From: Allobosea sp. Root381 | GTDB lineage: Bacteria; Pseudomonadota; Alphaproteobacteria; Rhizobiales; Beijerinckiaceae | Direction of reading: 5' to 3' | Assembly (NCBI RefSeq): GCF_001429395.1 | Contig: NZ_LMJT01000034.1 | Coordinates: forward strand, 186,001-250,000 | DNA length: 64,000 nucleotides | Translations under genes and position numbers: made by a program | Notes under the pieces: model-generated | The model's database searches: none | What the model was told of the DNA's origin: nothing | The model's input: the letters and a program-made list of their open reading frames with translations, nothing else | Shown here: one piece after another, positions 9,285-16,780 of the stretch | Layout: the number at the start of each line of letters is the position of its first letter | Numbering within the stretch: the first letter of the stretch is position 1

Positions 9285-11146
9285 GCCGCGGCCTCGCTGC
9301 GGATCGCGACGTCCTCCCTCCGGATCGCGACGAGCTCGGCCGGCGGGTCAAAATCCTCGGGGATGCCGCAGAGTCCGCGCCGAACGAACCATTCGCCCAG
9401 CTGCGGCTGCGCGGTCGCCATCGCGAAGGGGATGGCGAGCAGGTAGCCCGCCGTCAGCGGCAGCGACCAGAGCAGGACCGTCGGCGACAGCACGATGAGC
9501 GAGCCGAAGAGGTAGGCGCCGAACAGGAGATGCGGCCAGAGACCGGAGAAGGCGGTGGCGAGCGACAGCGCATAGGCGTCGCGCGACTGCCCGTTCCAGC
9601 CGATCCGCGCCCGCCCGAATGGAAGCCCGGCCATGAACAGGCTGGTGCGCAGGCTCGACACCGCCCCCTGCAGGAAGGCGAATACGACCTCGATCGCCGC
9701 CGAGACTGCAAAGCGCAGCCCGCCGCCATAATGCCGGACGCCGCCGCGACGCAGCAGAATATCGGCGACGCCGGCGAGCTTCGGCGAGAGATACATCGCC
9801 AGGAACAGCAGATAGAGCCCGGCCGCGAGCCCCGACGGATAGTCCGCGAGGCCACGATCCTCGACCACCTTGAGCGGCAGGAGCGCGATCATCAGCGTCC
9901 AGGCCGGCAGGCCTAGGAACATCAGGACCGCCCAGAACAGCTGGAAGCGGCTCATCGGGCGCAGGCCCGGCAGGTCAAGCAGCTTCAGGTATTGCAGATT
10001 GCCGAGGCACCAGCGCAAGTCGCGCTTGGCGAAGTCGAGCATGGTCGGCGGGTTCTCCTCCCAGCTGTCCATCTCCTGCGGCAGCACGCGCACCTCATAG
10101 CCGGCGCGGCGCATCAGCGTCGCCTCGACCTGGTCATGGCTCAGCACGGGTCCGCCGAGCGGCGGGCGACCTGGCAGGACGGGCAGATGGCAACCGTCGC
10201 GGAACGGCGCGATCCGCACCATCGCGTTATGGCCCCAGAACGGGCCGCAATCGCCTGCCCACCAGGCGGACCCCATCGTATAGGGCCGCATGCCCTGGCG
10301 CATGCCGAACTGGAAGACGCGGGCGAAGGCGGAGCTGCTCGGCATGCCGACGACGAGGCTCTGCAGGATGCCGAGCTTCGGATGGGCCTGCATCATCCGC
10401 GTCAGGCGCAGGATCGCCCCGCCCGACATCACGCTGTCGGCATCGAGCGGCAGCATCACCTCGTAATCATCGCCCCAGCGCTCGCAGAAATCCCGGACAT
10501 TGCCGGCCTTGAAACCGGCATTGTCGGCGCGGCGGCGATAGGTGAGGCGCGCGCCCCCGGCCTCGCGCCGCCAGGCGGCGGCAAGCCGCTCCTCGGCGGC
10601 TGCAACCTCCGGATTGTCGCTGTCCGACAGCACGAAGAAGTCGAACCACCGCCCCTCGCCGGTGGCGTCGAGGCTGTCCTTGACGACCCGCAGGCGCCGG
10701 AAGGCGCGGGCCGGGTCCTCGTTGCGCAGCGTCATCAGGACTGCGGTGCGGATCGCGACCGGCGTCGCTACGTCGCCCGCGGCGGCGAAGGGCGCGACCC
10801 GCGCCATGCCATCCTTGACGCCGTGCAGCAACCAGAGCCCGATCACCGCGTTCCAGAAGCCGAGCACCGTCCAGGGAGCCCCGAACAGGAAGGCCATGAA
10901 AATCAGAACATCCGCCACCGTCCAGCCGCCAGCACCCAATACCCGCGCTAGCCCGAAGAGCAGGGTCCCGAGCGTCGCCAGATTGAGCGCGAGCATCAGT
11001 CGGCGCCGACGCGCCAGCATGGCCTCGGACTGCAGCCCTGCCGGCGTCAGGCCCGGCAGCGCTGCCGTCTCCTGTCGCAGCAACGCTTGCACCGCCGGCT
11101 GGAACGTGGTCGGAGCGGGGCGCTGGTTCATGGCGGTCTCTGTCAT
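9281..11146 (-). CDS. mdoH: periplasmic glucan glucosyltransferase OpgH/MdoH
   Basis: A 621-residue inner-membrane GT2 enzyme. Two membrane segments near residues 55-110 precede the cytoplasmic GT2 domain, which shows DSDNPE and DADSVMSGG motifs, then EMDSWEENPPT and the RDLRWCLGNLQYL (R/Q-x-x-RW-like) acceptor motif. Several more membrane helices follow. This matches OpgH, which polymerises UDP-glucose into osmoregulated periplasmic glucan. The usual partner opgG is not in this window. Start could be 11146 or the ATG five codons later. It is divergent from the dehydrogenase at 11198. Confidence 0.92.
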   Translation of the reverse strand: MTETAMNQRPAPTTFQPAVQALLRQETAALPGLTPAGLQSEAMLARRRRLMLALNLATLGTLLFGLARVLGAGGWTVADVLIFMAFLFGAPWTVLGFWNAVIGLWLLHGVKDGMARVAPFAAAGDVATPVAIRTAVLMTLRNEDPARAFRRLRVVKDSLDATGEGRWFDFFVLSDSDNPEVAAAEERLAAAWRREAGGARLTYRRRADNAGFKAGNVRDFCERWGDDYEVMLPLDADSVMSGGAILRLTRMMQAHPKLGILQSLVVGMPSSSAFARVFQFGMRQGMRPYTMGSAWWAGDCGPFWGHNAMVRIAPFRDGCHLPVLPGRPPLGGPVLSHDQVEATLMRRAGYEVRVLPQEMDSWEENPPTMLDFAKRDLRWCLGNLQYLKLLDLPGLRPMSRFQLFWAVLMFLGLPAWTLMIALLPLKVVEDRGLADYPSGLAAGLYLLFLAMYLSPKLAGVADILLRRGGVRHYGGGLRFAVSAAIEVVFAFLQGAVSSLRTSLFMAGLPFGRARIGWNGQSRDAYALSLATAFSGLWPHLLFGAYLFGSLIVLSPTVLLWSLPLTAGYLLAIPFAMATAQPQLGEWFVRRGLCGIPEDFDPPAELVAIRREDVAIRSEAAA

Positions 11147-11197
11147 GCAAGCGATCTGGGCAAGGCGGGCGAGGCAGAACGGACGGGAGACGGCACC

Positions 11198-12235
11198 ATG
11201 ACGCGACGCGACGCGCCACAGGAGCTAAAGCCGGCATCCTCGTCCAGAGCAAGGCCGTCCGGCGCATGCACGCCAGCAACGGCACTTTGGTATGTGGCGC
11301 CGGGTGAATGCGCCCTGAACACGGAAACGCTGCCTGCCCCGACGGCCGGGGACTGCCTCGTCCGGACGCTCTGGAGCGGGATCAGCCGCGGCACGGAGCG
11401 GCTCATCTTCGAGGGACGCGTGCCGGAGGCCGAGCATGAACGCATGCGCGCCCCCTTCCAGCACGGCGATTTCCCCTTCCCTGTGAAATATGGCTACGGC
11501 GCCGTCGGCCTCGTGGATGCAGGGCCTGAAGCCATGCTCGGCCGGACGGTGTTCTGCCTGCACCCGCATCAGGATGTCTTTATCGCCCCGTCCAACAGGC
11601 TGACGCCGGTGCCGGCCGCGGTGCCGGCGCGCCGCGCCATCCTCGCCGCCAACATGGAAACCGCCCTCAACGCCCATTGGGACGCCGGCAGCGGCCCCTG
11701 CGATCGCATCGTCGTGGTCGGCGGCGGGGTGATCGGGCTGCTGGTGGCCTGGCTCGCGGCAAGGCTGCCCGGCGCCGAGGTCACGCTGGTCGATGTCGAG
11801 CCCGGCCGGGCTGCGTTGGCCGCCACGCTCGGCCTGCACTTCGCGCTGCCGGCGGATGCTCCTTCGGGGGCCGATCTCGTCTTCCACGCCAGCGCCTCGT
11901 GCCAGGGCCTCGCCACCGCCATCGCTGCCGCCGGCTTCGAGGCCCGCATCATCGAGCTGAGCTGGTATGGCGATGGCGCGGTCCCCGCCCCGCTCGGCGG
12001 CGCCTTCCACACCAACCGCCTGCAGCTGAGCTCGAGCCAAGTCGGGCAGATTTCGCCCTCGCGTCGGCCACGCTGGAACCATGCCCGCCGCGCGGCAGCG
12101 GCGATGGCGCTTCTCGCCGATGACCGGCTCGACGCGCTCATCACCGAGGAAATCCCGTTCCGGGAGGCCGCCGCCCGGCTTCCCGGCGTACTGGCGGCCG
12201 ACGCGGCTGGCCTAACCGCCGCGATTTGCTATTGA
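11198..12235 (+). CDS. MDR-superfamily (zinc-binding type) dehydrogenase
   Basis: A 345-residue medium-chain dehydrogenase-like protein. The Rossmann loop is VVGGGVIGLLVAWLAAR near residues 170-190, followed by an acidic strand end (LVDVEPGR). Early segments SGISRGTERLIFEG and VKYGYGAVGLV belong to a bacterial zinc-dehydrogenase subgroup without the usual structural four-cysteine lobe. ATG 11198 follows GGGAGACGG and avoids overlap into opgH. The next gene starts 51 bp downstream on the same strand; I infer one operon through 14588. Substrate is unknown. Confidence 0.82.
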   Translation: MTRRDAPQELKPASSSRARPSGACTPATALWYVAPGECALNTETLPAPTAGDCLVRTLWSGISRGTERLIFEGRVPEAEHERMRAPFQHGDFPFPVKYGYGAVGLVDAGPEAMLGRTVFCLHPHQDVFIAPSNRLTPVPAAVPARRAILAANMETALNAHWDAGSGPCDRIVVVGGGVIGLLVAWLAARLPGAEVTLVDVEPGRAALAATLGLHFALPADAPSGADLVFHASASCQGLATAIAAAGFEARIIELSWYGDGAVPAPLGGAFHTNRLQLSSSQVGQISPSRRPRWNHARRAAAAMALLADDRLDALITEEIPFREAAARLPGVLAADAAGLTAAICY

Positions 12236-12286
12236 GCCGTCATAAGCGCTGAGCGCACGCATCAGCGCCCTCCCCGAGGAATGCCC

Positions 12287-12688
12287 ATGTTCTCCGTCGA
12301 AGTCCGCGACCGCATCATGATCGGCCACTCGTTGCCCGATCCCTTCTTCGGCCCGGCCCAGAACATGCACGGCGCGACCTTCGTCGTGGACGTCGCCTTC
12401 TTCCGCGAGACGCTGACGCGGCACAATGTCGTGGTCGACATCGGCGCGGCGCTGGACGTCCTGCGCGCGACGCTGAAGCCGCTGAACTACCAGAACCTGG
12501 ACACGCTGCCGCAATTCGCCGGGCAGCTGACCACCACCGAATTCCTCTGCAAGCACATCTTCGACGCCCTTGCCGCCGCCGCTAAATCCGGCGCGCTGGG
12601 CGAGGACGGCGCCGGCCTTTCGCGCATCCGCGTGACCCTGCACGAAACCGATCTGGCCCGTGCCAGCTTCGAGGGTCCGCTCGCGTGA
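12287..12688 (+). CDS. 6-pyruvoyl/carboxy-tetrahydropterin synthase-fold protein with degenerate active site
   Basis: A 133-residue protein aligning end to end with QueD/PTPS (T-fold). Compared with E. coli QueD from memory, AAHRLP aligns with GHSLP (first Zn His kept) and CGRLHGHSF with AQNMHGATF (catalytic Cys lost, one of two HGH histidines lost). LDHHYLND aligns with LNYQNLDT (catalytic Asp-His replaced). The late Glu (VKET versus LHET) is kept. I therefore do not assign QueD activity. GAGGA lies one base before the ATG at 12281 but seven before the ATG at 12287, which decides the start. Its stop overlaps the next start (GTGA). Confidence 0.82.
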   Translation: MFSVEVRDRIMIGHSLPDPFFGPAQNMHGATFVVDVAFFRETLTRHNVVVDIGAALDVLRATLKPLNYQNLDTLPQFAGQLTTTEFLCKHIFDALAAAAKSGALGEDGAGLSRIRVTLHETDLARASFEGPLA

Positions 12689-13749
12689 GCGCGATCGCCT
12701 TCGCCATTCCCGGCGTTATCGACCTGCCGACCGGCGGCTATGGCTATGGCCGCAGACTGCTGGCGGAATGGCGGATGCTCGGCGTCGAGGCGACGCATCT
12801 CGCCCTCCCCGGCTCCTTTCCCTTCCCGAGCGAGGCCGATCTCGCCGAGACCGGGCGCGCGATCCTGTCCCAGCCCTGGGACGCCCCCCTGCTGATCGAC
12901 GGGCTCGCCTATGGCGCCTTCCCGGAAGGCATCGCCGCCGGGCTGGCCGGGCGCGTCGTGGCGCTCGTCCACCACCCGCTCGGCCTGGAGACGGGGCTGA
13001 CGCCGGAGCAGGCGCGCTTCCTGCTGGAGCGGGAAGCGGCCGCGCTGCGCTACGCCCGCGCGATCATCACCACCAGCCCGGCGACCAAGCGCCTGCTGGC
13101 GGCGGATTTCGGCGTCGAGGAAGGGCGCATCACCGTCGCTCCGCCGGGCGTCGATCCGGCGCCACGAGCCCAGGGCGGAGCGCCCGGCGGGCCACTGCGG
13201 CTGCTCGCCGTCGGCTCCATCGTGCCGCGCAAGGGCTATGACGTGCTGGTCGAGGCGCTTGATAGCCTGCGCGACACGGATTGGCAGCTGACGATCGTCG
13301 GAGCGACCGACCGCGCGCCCGATACCACCCGCGATCTCACCGGCCAGATCGCCGCCGCAGGCCTTTCGGACCGCATCTTGCTTGCAGGGGCCGTGGACGA
13401 CGCGGCTCTGGCGCAAGCCTACGATCGGTCTGATCTCTTCGTCATGCCCTCGCTCTTCGAGGGCTACGGCATGGTGCTGACCGAGGCGCTGGCGCGTGGA
13501 CTGCCGATCATCTGCACGACGGGAGGCGCCGCCGCGGAGACAGTGCCGGACGCCGCCGCGCTGAAAATCGCGCCCGGCGATGCCGACGCGCTTGCCAAGG
13601 CCCTGGCGGACCTGATTGATGCGCCGGCGCAGCGTCGGCAGCTTGCCGAGGCGGCCTGGGCTGCGGCAGTCGACCTGCCGCGCTGGCGCGAGACGGCGAC
13701 GATCGTCGCCGGGGTCTGTCTGCCCGGTTTCGGGCGAAAGGTAAGTTGA
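12685..13749 (+). CDS. GT4-family glycosyltransferase
   Basis: A 354-residue GT-B glycosyltransferase starting at GTG 12685, overlapping the previous stop by four bases. The N-terminal domain carries a glycine-rich acceptor loop (LPTGGYGYGRRLL). The C-terminal domain has GSIVPRKGYDVLVEAL and the retaining GT4 EX7E motif within PSLFEGYGMVLTEALARGLP. Such enzymes transfer a sugar from a nucleotide-sugar donor. Its coupling to a pterin-synthase-like protein and a methyltransferase suggests a glycosylated small molecule, but acceptor and sugar are unknown. Confidence 0.87.
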   Translation: MSAIAFAIPGVIDLPTGGYGYGRRLLAEWRMLGVEATHLALPGSFPFPSEADLAETGRAILSQPWDAPLLIDGLAYGAFPEGIAAGLAGRVVALVHHPLGLETGLTPEQARFLLEREAAALRYARAIITTSPATKRLLAADFGVEEGRITVAPPGVDPAPRAQGGAPGGPLRLLAVGSIVPRKGYDVLVEALDSLRDTDWQLTIVGATDRAPDTTRDLTGQIAAAGLSDRILLAGAVDDAALAQAYDRSDLFVMPSLFEGYGMVLTEALARGLPIICTTGGAAAETVPDAAALKIAPGDADALAKALADLIDAPAQRRQLAEAAWAAAVDLPRWRETATIVAGVCLPGFGRKVS

Positions 13750-14588
13750 TGAGCGGCTTCTCCCCGGAATGGCTCGCTTTGCGGGAACCGGCCGATCATG
13801 CGGCCCGCAATCCCCAGGTTCTGGCTGCCGTCGGCGCGCATTTCGCGCCGAAGGCCGCAGTGACGGTCGTGGACCTCGGCTGCGGCGCCGGCTCGAACCT
13901 GCGCGGCACCTATGCCTCGCTGCCCCCGCGCCAGCACTGGACGCTGGTCGACGCCGACGCCGCCCTCCTCGACGCGACGCGCCGGACGCTCGCCAACTGG
14001 GCGGACGAGGCCCGCGAACAGGGCGAGGAGCTCGTGCTCACCAAAGGCGCGCATGCGATCACGGTCGACATGCGCAAGGCGGATCTGACCACCGATCTCG
14101 AATGGGTGCTCGGCTGGCAGCCCGATCTCGTGGCCGCCGCGGCGCTGTTCGATCTCGCCTCGAAGCGCTGGATCGAGCGCTTCGTCGCGGCGCTGACCAG
14201 CCAGAAACTGCCGCTCTACGCCGTGCTCACCTATGACGGCCGCGAGAGCTGGAAGCCGGTCCATAAGGGCGATGCGCGGGTGCTCGCGGCTTTCAAGCAC
14301 CACCAGCGGGGCGACAAGGGTTTCGGCCCCGCAGCCGGCCCCGACGCCAACGACATGATGGCCGAGGCTTTCCGCAAGGCCGGCTTCGCGGTCTCGATCG
14401 GCGACAGCGCCTGGCGTCTCGATGCGCGCTACGGCGAACTCGTCCCCACCATGGCGAAGGGCATCGCCGAGGCGGTGCTGGAGACCGGCCAGGTCGATCC
14501 CGCGACCGTCGCCGGCTGGCTCGAGGCCAGGGCCGGCGCCGCCTCGGCGCTCATCGGCCATCAGGATCTCTGGGCGCGGCCCGTCTAA
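13749..14588 (+). CDS. class I SAM-dependent methyltransferase
   Basis: A 279-residue protein with motif I TVVDLGCGAGSNLRGTY near residues 43-60 and an acidic motif II (TLVDADAALLDATRR). The ATG at 13749 overlaps the glycosyltransferase stop by one base (TGATG), so it is translationally coupled. A TTG three bases earlier is less likely. Downstream regions (ALFDLASKRWIERF, GDARVLAAFKHHQRGDKGFG) are not those of a family I can name. It completes the trio in this cluster. Confidence 0.85.
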   Translation: MSGFSPEWLALREPADHAARNPQVLAAVGAHFAPKAAVTVVDLGCGAGSNLRGTYASLPPRQHWTLVDADAALLDATRRTLANWADEAREQGEELVLTKGAHAITVDMRKADLTTDLEWVLGWQPDLVAAAALFDLASKRWIERFVAALTSQKLPLYAVLTYDGRESWKPVHKGDARVLAAFKHHQRGDKGFGPAAGPDANDMMAEAFRKAGFAVSIGDSAWRLDARYGELVPTMAKGIAEAVLETGQVDPATVAGWLEARAGAASALIGHQDLWARPV

Positions 14589-14589
14589 A

Positions 14590-14635
14590 GCATCGGCCCG
14601 AAAAGTGGAATGCGGTTTTCGGGAAAAGCCGATGC
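14590..14635. repeat. palindromic intergenic repeat (CGAAAAGTGG type), copy 1
   Basis: GCATCGG...CCGATGC arms enclose CCGAAAAGTGGAATGCGGTT and TTCGG. A related copy sits at 21127-21169. This motif is an abundant palindromic element in Hyphomicrobiales genomes. It lies two bases after the methyltransferase stop and may serve in transcript 3' end formation. Confidence 0.7.
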
Positions 14636-14647
14636 ACGATCAAAGAG

Positions 14648-14690
14648 CTAGATTATCGGACCGACTAAGATACTCGACCCGATAATCTAG
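14648..14690. repeat. 12-bp perfect inverted repeat between convergent genes
   Basis: CTAGATTATCGG (14648-14659) is exactly repeated in inverse as CCGATAATCTAG (14679-14690), with a 19-base spacer. The arms are AT-rich compared with surroundings. The right arm contains the TAG stop of the cytochrome gene on the minus strand. It could be a bidirectional terminator stem or a protein-binding site. Confidence 0.6.
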
Positions 14691-15256
14691 TCGCGCCGCA
14701 GGCCCGGCAGCATCCGGCGCAGCACGCCGTCCCGTCGGATGCCATGATGATAGAGCGCCGCCGTGACATGGACGCAGGCGAGCAGCGCCAGGGTGATGGC
14801 GAGAGTGCCATGGACGCTGAGCACTTTCTTCGCCAGCTCTTCGTTCGGGCTCGCCAGCGCCGGAAGATCGACCAGCCCGAACAGCGTCAGCGACGGATAG
14901 AGCGAAACGCCGATCCAGCCGAGCAGCGGCACCACGATCAGCAGCGCGTAAAGCGACCAATGCGTGAGATGTGACGCCGCCTTGTGCCACCAGTGCAGGC
15001 TCGGCTCGTCCGGCGGCGCACCGCGCCGGAAGCGGTAGCCCAGCCGCAGCACGATGAGCCAGAGCAGCGTGAAGCCGATCAGCTTGTGCGAGCTGTAGAG
15101 CGCGTCCGTCAGCCCGTCCCAGATGTCCAGCGTATTGCCGCGATAGCTCATGGCGAGGCCGAGGGGCACCATCACCAGGACCGCGCCGGCCGTCACCCAG
15201 TGCAGGCGGCGGGCGGTGGCGCTGTAGGCGGGGTCGGGCGGTGTTTCAATCGCCAT
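14687..15256 (-). CDS. cytochrome b561-family membrane protein
   Basis: A 189-residue four-helix membrane protein. Haem-ligand histidines are expected in RRLHWV (helix 1), SSHKLIG (helix 2) and SVHGTLA/CVHVTAALYHH (helices 3-4). The family transfers electrons across the inner membrane, often oxidising quinol or superoxide (CybB/YodB). I chose ATG 15256 (MAIETPPDP), preceded by GGGAG, over the ATG at 15274. It is convergent with the glycosyltransferase-methyltransferase operon and divergent from ribA. Confidence 0.88.
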   Translation of the reverse strand: MAIETPPDPAYSATARRLHWVTAGAVLVMVPLGLAMSYRGNTLDIWDGLTDALYSSHKLIGFTLLWLIVLRLGYRFRRGAPPDEPSLHWWHKAASHLTHWSLYALLIVVPLLGWIGVSLYPSLTLFGLVDLPALASPNEELAKKVLSVHGTLAITLALLACVHVTAALYHHGIRRDGVLRRMLPGLRRD

Positions 15257-15517
15257 GTCATGCTCCCGCATCATTGCGGCTTCGCCGCCCCCTGCCGGCT
15301 CGACGCCAGTTTTGCCACATTCATGCGCTGTTCAAGCACGCAAGACCAGTCTCTTCCCGATGCGCAGCCTGGCTTGGCCCTCGGCTGCGAGCGATGGAAC
15401 CGCACTTGTCGCGCGCACGTTGATGGAAAATCGTGCAGTGCGGATCTATATCGACCCTGCCCACGTATAAGCCTGAACCTCCCCGCCGACTTTCGGCCTT
15501 ATCTGACGGACAATCCG

Positions 15518-16645
15518 ATGCCTCAGTCGCGTACGCTGTTCGGACGCCCGCTCGAAACGAGCCTTGTCGCGGTCGATCGGGCGATCTCCGAATTGCGCGC
15601 CGGCCGCCCGGTTCTGCTGCGTGGTGGCGAGCGGCTCGCACTGGTCCTCTCAGCCGAGCTGGCCGAGGGCGATCTGGCCGGCCGTCTCGACGCACTCGCC
15701 GGGGGCATGGCCCATCTCGTGCTCGGCGCGGCGCGGCTGCGCCGGCTCGGCGCGAAGAGCCGCGTGGAGTCCGGCACCCTCGCGATGCCGACGCTTGATC
15801 TGGCGCGCATCGAGATGCTGGCGCTGAAGACGGACGGCAAGGTCGATGCGCCCGTGGCTCCTGTCTCCGAGCTGGACGAGGCGGCCCTCGAACTGGCGCG
15901 CCTGTCGCTGGTGCTGCCGGCAGCCATCGTCATCCCGGTCACGGAAGAGGCCGTCACCGGCGAGCCGCTGGTCGAGGTCGCGATCGAGGCCGTGACGGGC
16001 TACCGCGCCGCACAGGCCGCGACGCTGACCATCGTCGGCCGCGCTCCCGTCCCGCTCGAAGGCGCACCTGAGACGGAGTTCGTCGTCTTTCGTGGCGGCG
16101 AGGGGCTGCGCGACCAGGTCGCGATCATCGTCGGCAAGCCGGATTTCGCCTCTGCCGTGCCGGTGCGCCTGCACTCCGCCTGCCTGACCGGCGATCTCTT
16201 CGGCTCGCTGAAATGCGATTGCGGCGACCAGTTGCGCGAGACGGTGCAGTGGATGGCCGAGAATGACGGCGGCGTCCTGCTCTATCTCGACCAGGAAGGC
16301 CGCGGGAACGGCATCTCCAACAAGATGCGCGCCTACAAGCTGCAGAGCCAGGGCTGGGACACCTACGACGCCGACGAGGTGCTCGGCTTCGATCTCGACC
16401 AGCGCCATTTCGACTTCGCTGCGACGATGCTGAAGCAGCTCGGCGTCACCCGCGTCACCGCGCTGACCAACAACCCGCTCAAGATCGGCGCGATCGAGGC
16501 CGCCGGCCTCGACGTGGCGGCGACGCAGCGCGTGCTCGGGCGGCCCAATGTCCACAATGTCCGCTACCTCGCCTCGAAGCGCGACCGCGCCGGCCATTTC
16601 ATCGACATGGACGCGCTGATGGCGCGGGCCGCTCCGAAGGATTGA
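15518..16645 (+). CDS. ribA: GTP cyclohydrolase II with N-terminal extension domain
   Basis: A 375-residue protein whose last about 190 residues are GTP cyclohydrolase II. Zinc cysteines are at about 222, 233 and 235 (CLTGDLFGSLKCDCG), with the catalytic DQEGRGNG loop and GxDT-type region then TNNPLK. It converts GTP to the formamidopyrimidine precursor of riboflavin. The N-terminal about 200 residues lack DHBP synthase catalytic motifs and look like the uncharacterised domain seen in alphaproteobacterial RibA. No other riboflavin gene is nearby. Instead it lies just past the pterin-fold/glycosyltransferase cluster, so a dedicated role there is possible. Confidence 0.88.
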   Translation: MPQSRTLFGRPLETSLVAVDRAISELRAGRPVLLRGGERLALVLSAELAEGDLAGRLDALAGGMAHLVLGAARLRRLGAKSRVESGTLAMPTLDLARIEMLALKTDGKVDAPVAPVSELDEAALELARLSLVLPAAIVIPVTEEAVTGEPLVEVAIEAVTGYRAAQAATLTIVGRAPVPLEGAPETEFVVFRGGEGLRDQVAIIVGKPDFASAVPVRLHSACLTGDLFGSLKCDCGDQLRETVQWMAENDGGVLLYLDQEGRGNGISNKMRAYKLQSQGWDTYDADEVLGFDLDQRHFDFAATMLKQLGVTRVTALTNNPLKIGAIEAAGLDVAATQRVLGRPNVHNVRYLASKRDRAGHFIDMDALMARAAPKD

Positions 16646-16665
16646 GCCCGATGTCGCCCGCTCTC

Positions 16666-16754
16666 CGTCATTGCGAGGAGCGTAGCGACGAAGCAATCCA
16701 GGAAGACGTAGAGCGCTGCCGCTGCTGGATTGCTTCGCTATGCTCGCAATGACG
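16666..16754. repeat. palindromic repeat (CATTGCGAG/CTCGCAATG family), copy 1
   Basis: The ends CGTCATTGCGAG and CTCGCAATGACG are inverse complements, and the inner segments AAGCAATCCA/TGGATTGCTT also pair. The core resembles the reverse complement of the core of copy 2 (19156-19237), so the two copies lie in opposite orientation on either side of the membrane-protein gene. It resembles a MITE- or REP-like element and can fold into a long hairpin. Confidence 0.8.
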
Positions 16755-16780
16755 TCATGCGGACGGTAGCATCGCGCTTC

